Positions 1 to 11,125 of a stretch of DNA of 64,000 nt are shown in pieces. The position numbers and the translations under genes are program-made. The notes beneath the pieces were generated by a model that saw only the letters and a program-made list of their open reading frames with translations, did no database searches and was not told where the DNA came from. Numbering within the stretch: position 1 is the first letter of the stretch; each line of letters begins with the position of its first letter. The stretch is from Citrus sinensis (lineage: Eukaryota > Streptophyta > Magnoliopsida > Sapindales > Rutaceae), in contig NC_068557.1 in the NCBI RefSeq assembly GCF_022201045.2, positions 4,526,001-4,590,000 on the forward strand, in the 5' to 3' direction.

Positions 1-1137
1 TTAGACTAAGATTTTGACTTCATTCGAATCATTCCTAACAAATTGCTACATATTATTGTAAATTTCGCATTTACAATGGGTTGTCTTTAACTAATCTTAA
101 TTAAATTAAAGTCTAAGGATGTGTTATAATTAAGCTTCAAAAACTAGTTTAAAAAAAAAAAAACTTGAATAAGCAATTAAAAAAAAACTTGAAATATTGA
201 CTGAATCAAGTTTTTTAAATACTTAAATGTGCCATTTCTTTCTTAAATAAATGTTGTATTGAACTGTTGATAAAGCATCCTTTCTTTGTTTCTTTCTTTT
301 TTAATGTATATATGAAAAATTATTTCTTTAGCATACTGTAAAATGGATAGATAGATCTGGGTCTGTGCACATTAGCACGCCAGAAAATTGCCATGTGAGA
401 AAATGCAAACATTATGTAGAATATTTGTAGAGGAGCACTAAGGAGAATAAATATTGTGAAAATATCTCTTAATATTAAGAAATAGGTGGCGAAGTGAAAC
501 AACTGCATAATGTGGGTCCTGTCAAACACGTTTTAATGGGAATCCATCAGAAGAATACGCCACGCATGATTCAATATCCGAAACCTGGAAATATTTTGTA
601 AACATGAGTGAGCCAGAACCTGTGATTCACATAATAAAATTTTTTAAGTAAAATTTTAAAAATTAATTAAGACTGCATTTGGACCAACTTTTACAGCCTA
701 ACCCCCCTTACTATTTCTCCGTAGATTAAGGTCCAATTTCTTGGATTATAAAGTCTTAACATACCTAAAACATGTATCTTGAATTTTTCTAATTTATTTC
801 ACTCGTTTTTTTTTCATCAAAACTAATTAATGGTCAATTATTTCATATGTATAAAATCGAATTACATTTTATTATAGCTTCCAAATATCCAATTTATTTT
901 TCTTATTGAATAACCTTATTTTATTATAGCTTCCTAAGGGAAAGAGAGACAATTGCTTTGTGCTCAGCTCAGTTTTTAGAAATTAGAGCCAAGAAGAAAT
1001 ATAGCAATACAACTCTGGTTTTTAGATATAGTGTTGCATGGGCCTTGGTGATACGTATAGTTTCCCATTAGATGGTGTAGTGCAATTGCAGAAAGTTTTT
1101 TGAGTGATTCTGCTCAAAGGACCTTTGATTTTCCTCT
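1..1137. other. AT-rich intergenic DNA, no gene seen
   Basis: No frame in either strand shows a recognisable protein, and the open frames are short and low in complexity. The stretch is rich in poly-A/T runs. I see no paired terminal repeats here. The last 100 bases lead into the transporter pseudogene and may include further decayed parts of it. Confidence 0.6.
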
Positions 1138-1562
1138 GTCGTATGTAGCTGTGGGGTGAACCAAGTTTTCCACTTGTTTGGATTCATAATGTGTAGTGCG
1201 GCGACGGCTGCGAGGGCACTCAAATCAGTGCTACAAGGGATTTTTGCTTTCTTCTAAATGGTAAGAATTGTGTATCAGTTGGAATGTAATTGACCACAAG
1301 TTCTTGATTTTGTTGTTTTAATCATTTTTTAAACTGGAAATGGATACCGAGATATTTGTACTTGTATTGCAGGGAGAAGCTGAATCCCATGAACCTGCTC
1401 CTTCTGTACATGGCTCCAATAGCTGTTTTGTTTCTACTCTCTGCACTTTCTCTTGCAAGGGATCATCTGGTATCTGCTATTCAACTCAGCGCTCGCCTAT
1501 TTTGTTAACCCTGCCAACTTTTTGGTTACAAAAATATACAAGTGCTAGCTTTGACTCTCCAG
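1138..1562 (+). pseudogene. decayed sugar-phosphate/nucleotide-sugar translocator (TPT/NST-KT family) fragment
   Basis: Pieces of a plant triose-phosphate-translocator-family membrane transporter (the group of probable sugar phosphate/phosphate translocators such as At3g11320) can be read in shifting frames. They are FHLFGFIMC then [14 protein letters not shown] (about 1172-1246), [17 protein letters not shown] (about 1390-1440), and [11 protein letters not shown] plus ANFLVTK (about 1479-1533). A probable intron remains between 1261 and 1371 (aaatg|gtaag ... tgcag|ggag), and a second donor follows 1562 where the family also has an exon end. At least three frameshifts and several stops break the frame, and the N-terminal membrane helices and the last exon are absent. 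Retention of the intron argues for a degraded DNA-level gene copy rather than a retrocopy. The family call rests on remembered family sequence and is fairly secure; the exact member is not. Confidence 0.72.
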
Positions 1563-2084
1563 GTATTCCTAACCAGCCCTCTTGATTGTTTCCTCCCTAT
1601 ATGTTGTTATACAGTTGCGATCATTTTTTTTTTCTGCATACTTCAGCGTCTAGGCCTTGAAATGTCAATGTTCTTCTACAGAAAATTATTTTTTTCTACA
1701 GAACGTACAAGCACTGTGGTAATCCCCTATGCTGGTTCTGAATTTTGCTTACTTGAAAAATAAGGAGGGAGAATGAGAATTAAATTAGTGTCGGGTCCAT
1801 TATTATTGACTCATTGCATTACTGCAGCCAATGGTTTAGCTAGAAAATTAAATCAGTGGGAGTCAAATGACCGGCATAAAATATAAAGAAGGAAAAACTT
1901 TGGTAGTTCTCTTTATACTAAAGCTTGAAATGATGTCTTATTTAGTATTTTATTTTACTGTTTTTCTAATCTTATTAATTTTTCTCCTTATACTTCTTAG
2001 GAAGCCAAAACTTTAAGAGAAGGCAATCAAATTGTAAAGATTGAAGAGCAATTTAATTCTTTAAGTACTCTTCTAATTTAAATA
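1563..2084. other. intergenic, no feature seen
   Basis: Sequence downstream of the pseudogene with no coding signal and no clear repeat structure. The missing final exon of the transporter was looked for here and not found. Confidence 0.5.
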
Positions 2085-2840
2085 CTCTTGGAGAATCACC
2101 AAAAGACTCTTTTTAATTTAACAAATACTTATTTGCTTAGCTATTTAACAAATAGAAGAGTGAAAAAAATAGGTTATTTCCTAAAAAAACTCTTCAAATA
2201 AAAATAAGTTTATATTATTTTTAAATCAAACTTTTTCTTCAACCAAAATAATAGTAATTACAACACTTCTCTCGCTTTAAGAATAATGAGAGAAAAATAA
2301 TAAAATATTAAATCAAAGGTCTAAAAGACTCCTTCAATAAGATTTTTTAAATGAAACAGTGCTTCTTTCTCTTTAATATTGAAGAGAGAAAAATAATTTT
2401 ATTTGAAAAATCTCTTCTTTTTTTTTTAATACATTGATATATTACAATCAAAACTCTACTAATATTTACAATCAGTAATCAGTCGGGACTCTCCCCGAAT
2501 AATTATATTACAGCACAACCTGAATATCAACCCTCACCTAAAGTTGGAGGAAAATCTATCCTTACTATTAATATTGGAGGGAGATCGATTCTACCCCAAT
2601 ATGAAGAGACAATTAAACCCCTATTATACAAGGGAGTTAAGTCCCAGTGTTGTGCGAGCGCTGGGACTCGAACCCATGCCCTCAAGGTTGTTGAGGGCAT
2701 GGGTGTGCCAATGAGCTATGGGTTGCGGGCCCTCAAGCTTGAAAAATCTCATTTGAAAAGTCTTTTGAAACTCTTTTTATTGATGTAGTTTTTCAAATAA
2801 GTGGTAAAATCTTATTTAAAGAGTTTTTTGGTGGTGCTCT
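2085..2840. mobile_element. MITE with about 30-bp terminal inverted repeats, carrying a nested SINE
   Basis: The left end (GGAGAATCACCAAAAGACTC at 2090) is matched in inverted orientation by the right end (reverse complement GAGCACCACCAAAAAACTC, ending near 2840). Imperfect inverted similarity continues inward for tens of bases. Flanks share TAAATA-like sequence, but a clean target duplication cannot be assigned because the region is AT-rich. No protein is encoded. The SINE at 2415-2738 lies inside and inserted later. Superfamily not determined. Confidence 0.55.
2415..2738 (-). mobile_element. tRNA-derived SINE with 12-bp target duplication
   Basis: On the minus strand the head contains an A-box-like TAGCTCATTGGCA and a B-box GGTTCGAGTCC with the usual spacing of a tRNA-derived pol III promoter. 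An unrelated body of about 230 bp follows, ending in an A-run near 2415-2430. Both sides carry the same 12-mer (plus strand TTGAAAAATCTC at 2403-2414 and 2739-2750), the target duplication left by LINE-assisted retrotransposition. Total length about 324 bp is normal for plant SINEs. The tRNA-like head does not fold into a complete tRNA, so this is not a tRNA gene. Confidence 0.82.
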
Positions 2841-5788
2841 AAATATATGATTTCAGATATTTTTGTTTCTTTTTTTAGATAATAGGTTTAATTTAATTTA
2901 TTTTTAACATTAAAATAATGCGAGAGATCTCAATAATTGAATCCTAACTGGAGTCCTAACTGTTACGTGTTATTTATCTATTAGATAATAAATTTCATAA
3001 CTAGTAAAATTAGTATTTCTACCATCCAATAAATAAATATTATATTAGTTGAGATTCTAATGATGAATTCAACTACTGATATCCTTAACATTACTCTTAA
3101 TATTTAATAAGATTTTTTTTTTGCTAAATTAAATCAAATATCAAATTAGATGTTAGGGTTTATTTTTAAGGGATGCAATTGGACTTTGGACATTTAAATT
3201 ATGTAATTGGACTAATAAATTATAAACGGATGAGATTTTTGTTAAATTTTAAAATAAATCTAATCTTGAATTTGATGTATCTAATCTTGAATTTGATGTA
3301 TCTAATCTTGAATTCTAAAGGGTAAATTTATGATTTCAGGTAATCTAATAGAGCAAGTCATTTGAATTTTTTGGACAAGTTGAGGCAGCTGCCTCAACTT
3401 GTCTCTTAGTGGCTCCACCACTAATTGCTGTGTTCCATTTAACGAATATCTTTTCCAGTCCAATGTTTCATGCTTATTATATAATATAAATATATAAATT
3501 ACGAACATAATGTATAAGTAACATGTCTAACACATACAGCTACTGTGTAGAAGGGTGTTGAATGTTGATACATATTTTATGTAGTTGGAAGTTTTTAACT
3601 TCTTCAGCTAAAGAAAATGTGTCCACAGAGGATTGATTAATTCCAAGCGAGATGACAAGAAATGAACTTACGGATATAGAAATGCCAACAGAGGAGACAC
3701 TGGATGGAATAGTGAGAAGATGAAAATGCAATTGAAGCCAATGGGTGGGTGGCCAGGCCAGCAGATGATCCAAGGCCATTCTCAATGCCAAGAAGTACCC
3801 CAATCCAATATGTGCATAAAATGTGTTCATCCTCGCTGTGTTAAAACGGATGAGAGAATTGGCATGCCATGCAGGGCAGGAGGGATAATGACTGTTGAAG
3901 AAGAGGCCAAAGGTCCTGTCATGTCATGTGCTCACTTTTACCAGATGGAGGCCCTACAGGCTGCTGTTTTGATCAGAAACAAGTGGCTGAGTTGAACATT
4001 GCTCTTCAATTTCAGCAAGTTGTGAACTTAACAAGTCAACAAGTCGGCAAGTCATATATGAATATTCTATCTTTTATGAACATTGATTTTTATTTTTATT
4101 TTGGTTTGAGAAGTATAAATATTGAGTTTTAAAAATGAAAATTATTAGCGTTATATTTGTAGCTGGTTTTATGTATTGAAATCAAGGACAATTATAAGCA
4201 GGGCAAAAACCCAAAACTTTGGTTGCAAGGCTCGCGTATTTCAAAAGATGAAAATATATGTTAATTTCTTCATCTTTGAATAAGTACTTTATTCGTATTA
4301 TTTGAATGTATCAAGTTAAATAACATTTAGATATATATATATATATATAAAAGTAAAAGGACAAAAAAAAAATCTCTTAAATTTCGGTTCAATGTTCTTT
4401 CAAAAAATAAAAACTATAAGTTACTGACTTCTAAAAGGATAATATAAAATATTAATTGTTATAGCTGGATGTGAAAGCGTATTGTGCTTATTTTCACTTA
4501 AGTTCAAGTCATAACATAAACAAATGTTGGTATTTAATAGATGGGATTTAGATATAAGTTGAAAAAAATAGATTTTTTGAAGTGAATATTAAACTCGAGA
4601 AGAATTATGATTCGTTAGTGCCTAAAAGGAAAGATAAATTATAATAAATTTGTAGGATTTCAGTGTGATTAGACCATTTACAATAAAAACTATTATACAA
4701 AAGAATAAAGATATTAGGAATACTAATTAATTTAGGGATATTTTTTTAACTTCTATTGTAATTTACACATTATTTTTTCTTAAATTTCTCAATAGTGCTC
4801 GAAAATCAATTCACGTTCAATATTTTGGTGCTTAGTATTTTGTTGAAAATTTGTACTAAGCTTCTTTAGATTCAATTCACGGTCAGCCATTACCAGAATG
4901 GTACATGTTTGATTTCAGATGGAATTTATTAATTAGTGCATGAGAAAGCGTGTTTAATAATTACAATTACGTAACAAATTTATAATTTGAGAAAAATTAC
5001 TTAATTTCACAAATTTATAATATTTTTTTTTTAATTCGTGAACAAGCTGATGCACGGTGACTAATCGAACAAGCCAAGGCGCATCTAAAATAAATAATAG
5101 CATTCAAAAATTTTATTCTAAATAACGTGGCATGTGATGTGTTGTTTATTAAATAAGAGTGGAACTATTAGCATTCTGTAATTTTTTTTTCATACTCTTT
5201 TTCTATCAAAACCTACTTTAATTTCCAAAATATCATTTTCCTTTTTTCAGTTTTTTTAATTAAAAAAGAAAAATAATTCAGTTTCTTCCAAACAACTCTA
5301 ATTATAAATATTGTTTTTATAAATTTTTGAATTATTAAATCATAAATATTTTACTCAAAAAATCAAATATATGTATGAATTAAGTAGAATTAAAGTGAAC
5401 TCAAATAGTTATTATTTATTTTTTTAAACTAAAAATAAGTTTAGAAAATTTTGTAAATTAAAAATAAGTCTACAAAACTTATTATTAGAAAGTTTTGTAA
5501 ATTAAAGTGGACTCAAATAGCTATTATTTATTTTTTTAAATTAAAAATAAGTTTAAATTAAAAATAAGTTTTGTAAATTTCTCAAAAAAAAAGTTGTTTG
5601 TGAGAAAACAAAAATTGTAAAAGATTTTGGTGTAGTTGTATGGGTGTAAAGAGTTGAAAAGAGAAATATAATGGTATAACTAGATTTATTTTGTCCTTTA
5701 ATGTAATTGTAATAGGAGAGGGGTTTTATAAGGATTATAGAGGGGTGCTAATACTTCAACTCATTAAATAATGAGAGCCTCTAACTTA
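2841..5788. other. intergenic AT-rich stretch with small repeats, no gene recognised
   Basis: No gene can be supported. It holds a 21-bp unit repeated about 2.5 times (3259-3316), an (AT)n run (4330-4348) and a degenerate 114-bp duplication (5386-5600). The segment 3540-4010 is less AT-rich than its surroundings, with modest open frames on both strands (91 aa plus at 3720, 96 aa minus at 3830). I recognise neither and found no splice logic joining them, so it may be a very decayed gene or transposon piece. Confidence 0.45.
5386..5600 (+). repeat. direct duplication, period about 114 bp
   Basis: A block beginning ATTAAAGTGAACTCAAATAG near 5386 recurs with a few substitutions near 5500, each copy followed by the same AAATAAGTTTA-rich tract. 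It is an imperfect two-copy tandem repeat just left of MULE-1. No function is suggested. Confidence 0.6.
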
Positions 5789-6240
5789 CAATCATTGGGG
5801 GTTTTTAATTAAATATGCCTTAAAAGTAGGATATTTAGTTAAATATATCACATGCTTGAAATTATGTAGATATATCTTTTTATGTGGTACATTGCCTAAA
5901 ATATCCTTAAAGAAAAATATAAAACACACACAACTCACAACACTCTTTACTTCTCACTTTTTTTAACTCCACACAACAAAAACTCACAAACAGTTAATGC
6001 ACTAAGATTTTTGTTTGCAGCTAGGTGCATTATTCATCCCATGAATAAGGTATCTAAAACTTTTTTTTTTATTTGTGTTATCTATTTAATTTGTTGACAT
6101 TATATTATTTTTAGGGTTTTGTTTAGTTTGTGATAAACACTAAAGCAACTCATATTTTCATTACATTTGCATCATATGACTATTATTTGATGGATTTTAT
6201 AACTACATTTGTTAAAATCTGAAGTTGTTGTCAAATTTTT

Positions 6241-6660
6241 TTTCTGCACCCGACATACACGACAATAGTCGTGTATGTCTGTATTTACACGACTGTAGTT
6301 GTGAAAATGTGTAAAAAATTCTAATTATTATGATACCTTATCGTTCTATTGGTTCAAACAATATATTTTTTTACTATATATATCGTTTTACTATTATTGG
6401 ACTATAGTCGTGTGTGTTAATAAGTCACACGACTACTAGCGTGTACGTATGAACTTACATACTATAATTGTATATATATGTAGAATGTTCCAATTGTTAT
6501 GAAATCCCAACATTTTTTTAAGAAGAAATATGTTCTCTAATTTTTTTTTTTTGAGAGGCTCTAACTATTTATTGAGTCATGTATTTTTGTAACTTACATG
6601 ACTTCTGTCATGTATGTATGAATTTACACGACAACAATCGTGCAAGTTTGAAAAATATAG
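6241..6660. repeat. left subterminal array of CACGAC...GTCGTG palindromes in MULE-1
   Basis: Short inverted motifs recur every 40-180 bp: ACACGAC-aata-GTCGTGT near 6258, TACACGACTGTAGTTGTG near 6285, GACTATAGTCGTGTG near 6400, ACACGACAACAATCGTGC near 6626, with further copies at 8055-8105 beyond the hAT insertion. They begin about 440 bp inside the element end. They match the core of the 86-bp array on the right side of the same element. Subterminal repeats are often transposase-binding sites; that role is inferred here. Confidence 0.6.
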
Positions 6661-6734
6661 TAGTTGTTATCACACCTAACATTCTGTTAGTACAAAGATT
6701 ACAGTTATTTTTTTATTAAATATATCATCTGACT

Positions 6735-8041
6735 TAGGGTTGAAATTATGGATAAGGGCTCATAATTGACAAAGCCCATAACATATGGGCTTAGTCAAGG
6801 GCCTGAATGAAAAGCCCGGACTTTATAATAAATAATAAATAAATATATATTTTTTTAAAAACTGTATAATATATTAATATATCATAAAATTGAAATAAAA
6901 AAAAAACTAAAACAAAACAATTTATAATATTGAACTGTGACAAAATCCCTAAATCGGTAAATCTCTCATTCCCTCACTTCTCACTCACCTCTCAGTTCTC
7001 ACTCACTGTCACGGCGTCACCGTGCCGGTGTCTCACTGTTCTCGCCGCCGGCAGCCAGCAACAGCGAGCATCTCCAGATTCCAGCAGCGTCCAGCCAGCA
7101 TCAGCCATCAGCGACCCACCGTCCAGCAGCAACAGCAACAGATTCCAGCAGCAGCAACAACAGATTCCAGCAGCAGCAATAGATTCCAGCAGCAACAGCA
7201 ACAGATTCCAGCAGCGGCAGCAACAAATTCCAACAGCAGCAACAGATTCCAGCATCAGCCACCGCCCAGCCACCCAGCAAGGCAGCAACAACATCTCCCG
7301 CGTGTCCAGCAGCGCCTCCCACCCACCAGCACAGCCGCGCGATTATCTAATTTTTATAGAAAGCTCTTAAGGTTTTTGTGTTCTTATTTCAAATTTTTAC
7401 TTCTTCAGGTCTTGCTATGTATGAAAGAAGTTGTTCAATGTGGTTAAACTTTGATTTGTGCTTAAATCAGATATGTTTAGCGAAGCAATAACATGTGCAC
7501 TAGTTTTCGGGGAAACAAAATAAATGAGCCATTACTTAATTAACTTAGCATATTCCTTTCTCAAGTCACCAGTGGAGAGTGGAGACTGGAGGCTGTATTG
7601 AATATATTACCTAATTTATTGGAAATGGTGGTGTTATAATTTTTCACTCTTTTTTTTTTGTTCTGTCAAAGTTTTAAGTTACTAAAATGGAATGATTCGG
7701 ATCAACACATATCTTTACATGCTTGATTTTGTTTTTTTTAAAACAATCATTTGGTGATTTCTGGTGATAATTTAATTCACAATTATGAATCATTACAAGA
7801 TTACAATATGTACATGTCCAATTGGGCTCTCACGATATTATGTATTGGATAATTATGTTTTGAAAATTTATAGTTTTATTTAAAATTTTTTTGAAAATTC
7901 ATAAAAGCCCAGGCCCGTCGGCCCGTCCAAAGCCCACCCAATTTGGATGGGCTTTAAGAGGGCCTGGACTTTTTAAACATTATATGGGCCTGGTCCTGGG
8001 CTTGGCAAAGCCCGACCCAGGCCCTTAAATTGCCAACCTTA
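6735..8041. mobile_element. non-autonomous hAT element, 1.3 kb, perfect 8-bp target duplication
   Basis: The 8-mer ATCTGACT is present at 6727-6734 and 8042-8049. The ends are TAGGGTTG on the left and the inverted TAAGGTTGGCAA on the right, matching the common plant hAT terminus. GC-rich subterminal segments at both ends contain many AAGCCC/GGGCTT and GGGCCTGG motifs, as is usual in this group. No hAT transposase is encoded. The middle contains a CAG-rich repeat (7090-7265). It is inserted inside MULE-1 and is therefore younger. Confidence 0.88.
7090..7265 (+). repeat. CAGATTCCAGCAGCAGCAA-type minisatellite inside the hAT element
   Basis: An 18-21-bp unit built from cagattccagcagcagcaa is reiterated about eight times. 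Because the unit is a multiple of three without stops, open frames appear in several frames on both strands (up to 146 aa, rich in Gln/Ser or Leu/Cys). The preceding segment (6950-7090) is CT-rich and GC-richer than its surroundings and could be a captured host 5' end. No known domain is visible, so I do not call a gene. Confidence 0.6.
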
Positions 8042-8570
8042 ATCTGACTGTTTACAGAACTATAGTTGTGTATTTTAGCAAGCTACACAATTATTGTTGT
8101 GCAAACATTCATATTTAGTGATAAATTTTTATCTTTTTGTTTCACAGATGAATAAATGTGTTTGTGTGGCTTTCTAAGAATAAGTATTGAAGGGAGGCGA
8201 CCAGAGGCTTATAAAATATGGACCGAGTGTTTGGGTTGAAGATGTCAAAAATTTATGACGAATGTTAAACAACTTCTATTGTATTACGACTTATTTACAA
8301 TTTCAATAAGTATTGGATTTATGTTATTTGATAGGCAACCAAACTACAATTAGTTTCATTTATTTGAAGTTTGATATGTTAAAGTCTATATTGATCGTGT
8401 CATCAATATAATGAATGTTTTAGGAGAGTTTTTATTTTGTGCACATACCCAAGTACAATCGTGTATTTTGGCTGTTACAGAACTGGTCATATTTATTTCT
8501 AAATACCCGACTGCAGTCGTGTATCTGTGCAAATACCCGACTACAGTTGTGTATTTTCTCACAGAGAGCT

Positions 8571-10350
8571 TGGTAGTGTCGTTAAGGTGCACCAAATTTA
8601 AAACTTTACCATTAATATAAATAATTAGTACAGAGCGAGTAAGGATCCATCCCACAGAGACTATGCTCGTTATATTTATTATTAACTCCAAAGCAAGATT
8701 TAAAATAAAATAATAGTAATAGTAATAATAATAATAGTAATAATAATAATAATATAAATTAATCTAACTAAAGAAAATGCCAATTAAAAATAAAAGGGGG
8801 TTTATGAATTTTTAACTAAATAATAAGAAGTAAAGAAATTAAAATTACGAACAAGAATTTAATAAAAACTCTAATTAAATGAGAAAGAAATAATAATAAT
8901 GAAAACTTTGGTTAAAGGATCATTCGCCACCACCAAACATGCACATAATATATTAATTCTATCATCAATTTATATTGAAACTATCAACCGTAGACAACAA
9001 TAAGCTCTGTTAGTCTCAATCTTTCCTTAGTGTGTCGTTAGACAAAATAAGCTCTTCACCTAATCTCTAACCATTAAATAATTTAAAACATGCTCTTAAA
9101 ATTTAAGATAATGGAAGCATTAAACAAAGAAAGATATTAGGTTGATCTAGGCAATAAACACACAAGCTCAGATTATTTAACCTAGGTTATGTTCTTCAAT
9201 TGAAATCACTAATTCCAACCTGCTACTAATGATTAAAATATCAAGACAATTACGGATCAAGAATTTTAATCTAGCAATAAACACACAAGCTCGGATTATT
9301 TAACCTAGGTTATGTTCTTCAATTGAAATCACTAATTCCAACCTGCTACTAATGATTAAAATATCAAGACAATTACGGATCAAGAATTTTAATCTAGCAA
9401 TAAAATTTATTCAAGTCCTATCTAATTGGCCACTCAAATAAAACAAGAATAAACCATGAACATTAATTATAGAAGAACATAAACAATCTCAATTAAATAA
9501 ATTAAATGATAGAATTTAAATTTAATTGCATAGCATGTTTAGGGTTTTAAATTCACTCTCAACCAAATAAAAATCTAGCCTAACATAATTGAATTGGGAA
9601 TAAGAGAATTGATAAAACCAATCATGGAGATTAATTCAAGCGGCTATTGATTTTCCTCTTGCTGCCGAATTGGATCTGCCCTCCTCCAAAGTCTCTTGCT
9701 GCCCGAATTCTTCTCCTTTGTTTTTTTTCCTTCTTGCGGCTCTTGGCTTTTTCTTTTTCTTGCCGAATTGGATCAGCCCCTGCTCTCCCTCTTCTCCCTT
9801 CCGTCCAGCAGCTGCTCTCCTTTTATAATGCTAGTTGACCGAATTCTTCTCCAACAAATCCAAAGAAATCCTTTTTCAATTAGAATTGAAATCCTTTTCC
9901 AATTTAACGCCACCCAAAGCCATTAATTCCAACTTTTGAAAGTCAATTGTGGGCCCGTTTAAATGTTTTCCACTTTTGCAATGCCATGCACGTGTACTCC
10001 AATTGCCAATTGGAAAACATTAAATATTTTAATTATTCAACATTTCTCAATTGGATTAATTGCTTTGATTTTTGTCTTCCAATTTAATCTTCATTCCTTC
10101 TCAATTTGAATTTCTTCATGCCTTTTTATTATCCACAATCTCCAATTAATTTCCTATTCAATAAAATAATACAATGAATTAAAAATAAGAAATAAAAATA
10201 ACTAGCAAATATATAAAAAAATAAAATATGTATATTAATTAATTCCCTATTAAATTAAAAATTAACTAAAATAACTAGAATATTTAAGATCAAAATAAGA
10301 AAAAGATGGAGAAATTAAAAGCAAAATATATGGAAAATATGCACTTATCA
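8571..10350. mobile_element. LTR-like insertion (probable solo LTR), 1.78 kb, 5-bp target duplication
   Basis: The block starts TGGTAGTG and ends ACTTATCA, giving the TG...CA ends of an LTR. It is flanked by GAGCT at 8566-8570 and 10351-10355, a 5-bp target duplication. It interrupts the 86-bp tandem array exactly between two units, so its borders are defined independently by the split repeat. It encodes no protein and contains an (AAT)n tract near 8710-8755, the phrase ggatccatcccacagagact near 8643, and a 123-bp tandem duplication (9151-9396). A solo LTR left by recombination is the simplest reading. Orientation is uncertain. Confidence 0.72.
9151..9396 (+). repeat. two-copy tandem duplication, 123-bp unit
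   Basis: The segment beginning gcaataaacacacaagctc at 9151 is repeated from 9274 with essentially one visible substitution, and a third partial start is seen at 9397. Near identity means the duplication is much younger than the element carrying it. Confidence 0.9.
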
Positions 10351-10780
10351 GAGCTTGTCATGTTTATTTCTAAATAACCGACTGCAGTCGTGTATCTGTA
10401 CAAATATCCGACTGCAGTTGTGTATTTTCTCACAGAGAGCTTGTCATGTTTATTTCTAAATACCCAACTGTTGTCGTGTATCTGTGCAAATACCCGACTG
10501 CAGTCGTGTATTTTCTCACAGAAATCTTGTCATGTTTATTTTTAAATACCCGATTGCAGTCGTGTATCTGTGCAAATACCCGACTGCAGTTGCATATTTT
10601 CTCACAGAGAGCTTGTCATGTTTATTTCTAAATACCCGACTGCAGTTGTGTATTTGTGCAAATACCCGACTGCAGTCGTGTATTTTCTCACAGAGAGCTT
10701 GTCATGTTTATTTCTAAATACCCGACTGCAGTCATGTATCTGTGTAAATACTCGACTACAGTCGTGTATTTTCTTACAAC
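10351..10780 (+). repeat. 86-bp tandem array, five units, with GACTGCAGTC palindromes
   Basis: Unit starts (GAGCTTGTCATG) occur at 10351, 10437, 10523, 10609 and 10695, an exact 86-bp period. Each unit holds two copies of aatacccgactgcagtcgtg, whose core GACTGCAGTC is a perfect palindrome. A sixth unit lies at about 8481-8570 on the other side of the LTR-like insertion. Overlapping open frames here are a by-product of the repeat and are not genes. Confidence 0.93.
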
Positions 10781-10975
10781 GTATTCCCTGTGCATAGATG
10801 GCAATCATGTTATATCACATAGATTGTACAAACTATCTTATCTATCATTAATATAATTAACAAAGAAACAAAATATATGTCAAGTTATTTTTAATTACAT
10901 CAAATATCAACAACATCCTCATCATAACTATTACATCTCATAGTCCAAAAAATGACACTACAAAGTTTTTTTCTA

Positions 10976-11125
10976 TGACTTATGCCCAAATAACTTGACA
11001 GCCAAGACTTTTCGAAATTGTGTAACATGATCTTGTTGGCAATATAAATTGACATCAAGTCCATGGGCTAGGACCTCCAAGTACTGCAACAAAAATGCTC
11101 CACAATCACCAGAAAAGCCCAATTT
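10976..11125 (-). pseudogene. C-terminal fragment of a Ulp1-type (C48) cysteine protease carried by MULE-1
   Basis: The minus strand reads GDCGAFLLQYLEVLAHGLD and ends KLFGHKS-stop. This matches the end of the Ulp1/C48 peptidase domain found in Kaonashi-type MULEs: the GDCG motif holds the catalytic cysteine, followed by the conserved helix with its (K/Q)YLE core. The upstream catalytic His and Asp regions are missing. The open frame continues upstream into a Ser/Pro/Arg-rich stretch (to about 11300) that looks like a captured transit-peptide-type exon and not like Ulp1, so the 86-aa frame is probably chimeric. It is a remnant and unlikely to be active. Confidence 0.68.

Noticed and set aside
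2650..2735. tRNA gene on the minus strand
   Set aside because: A- and B-box are present, but cloverleaf arms are not complementary and the sequence continues into a SINE body with A-tail and target duplication.
6930..7447. Gln/Ser-rich open frames of 141-146 aa
   Set aside because: Frames arise from an 18-21-bp repeat inside a hAT element, occur in several frames at once, and have no splice or homology support.
8386..8691. Open frames over the CGACTGCAGTCGTG repeats, here and at 10446-10856
   Set aside because: Direct by-product of the 86-bp tandem repeat; peptide repeats such as KYPTAVVYLC change frame between copies.
10351..10780. CRISPR-like array of regularly spaced repeats
   Set aside because: The whole 86-bp unit is repeated, with no unique spacers, and the context is a plant transposon.
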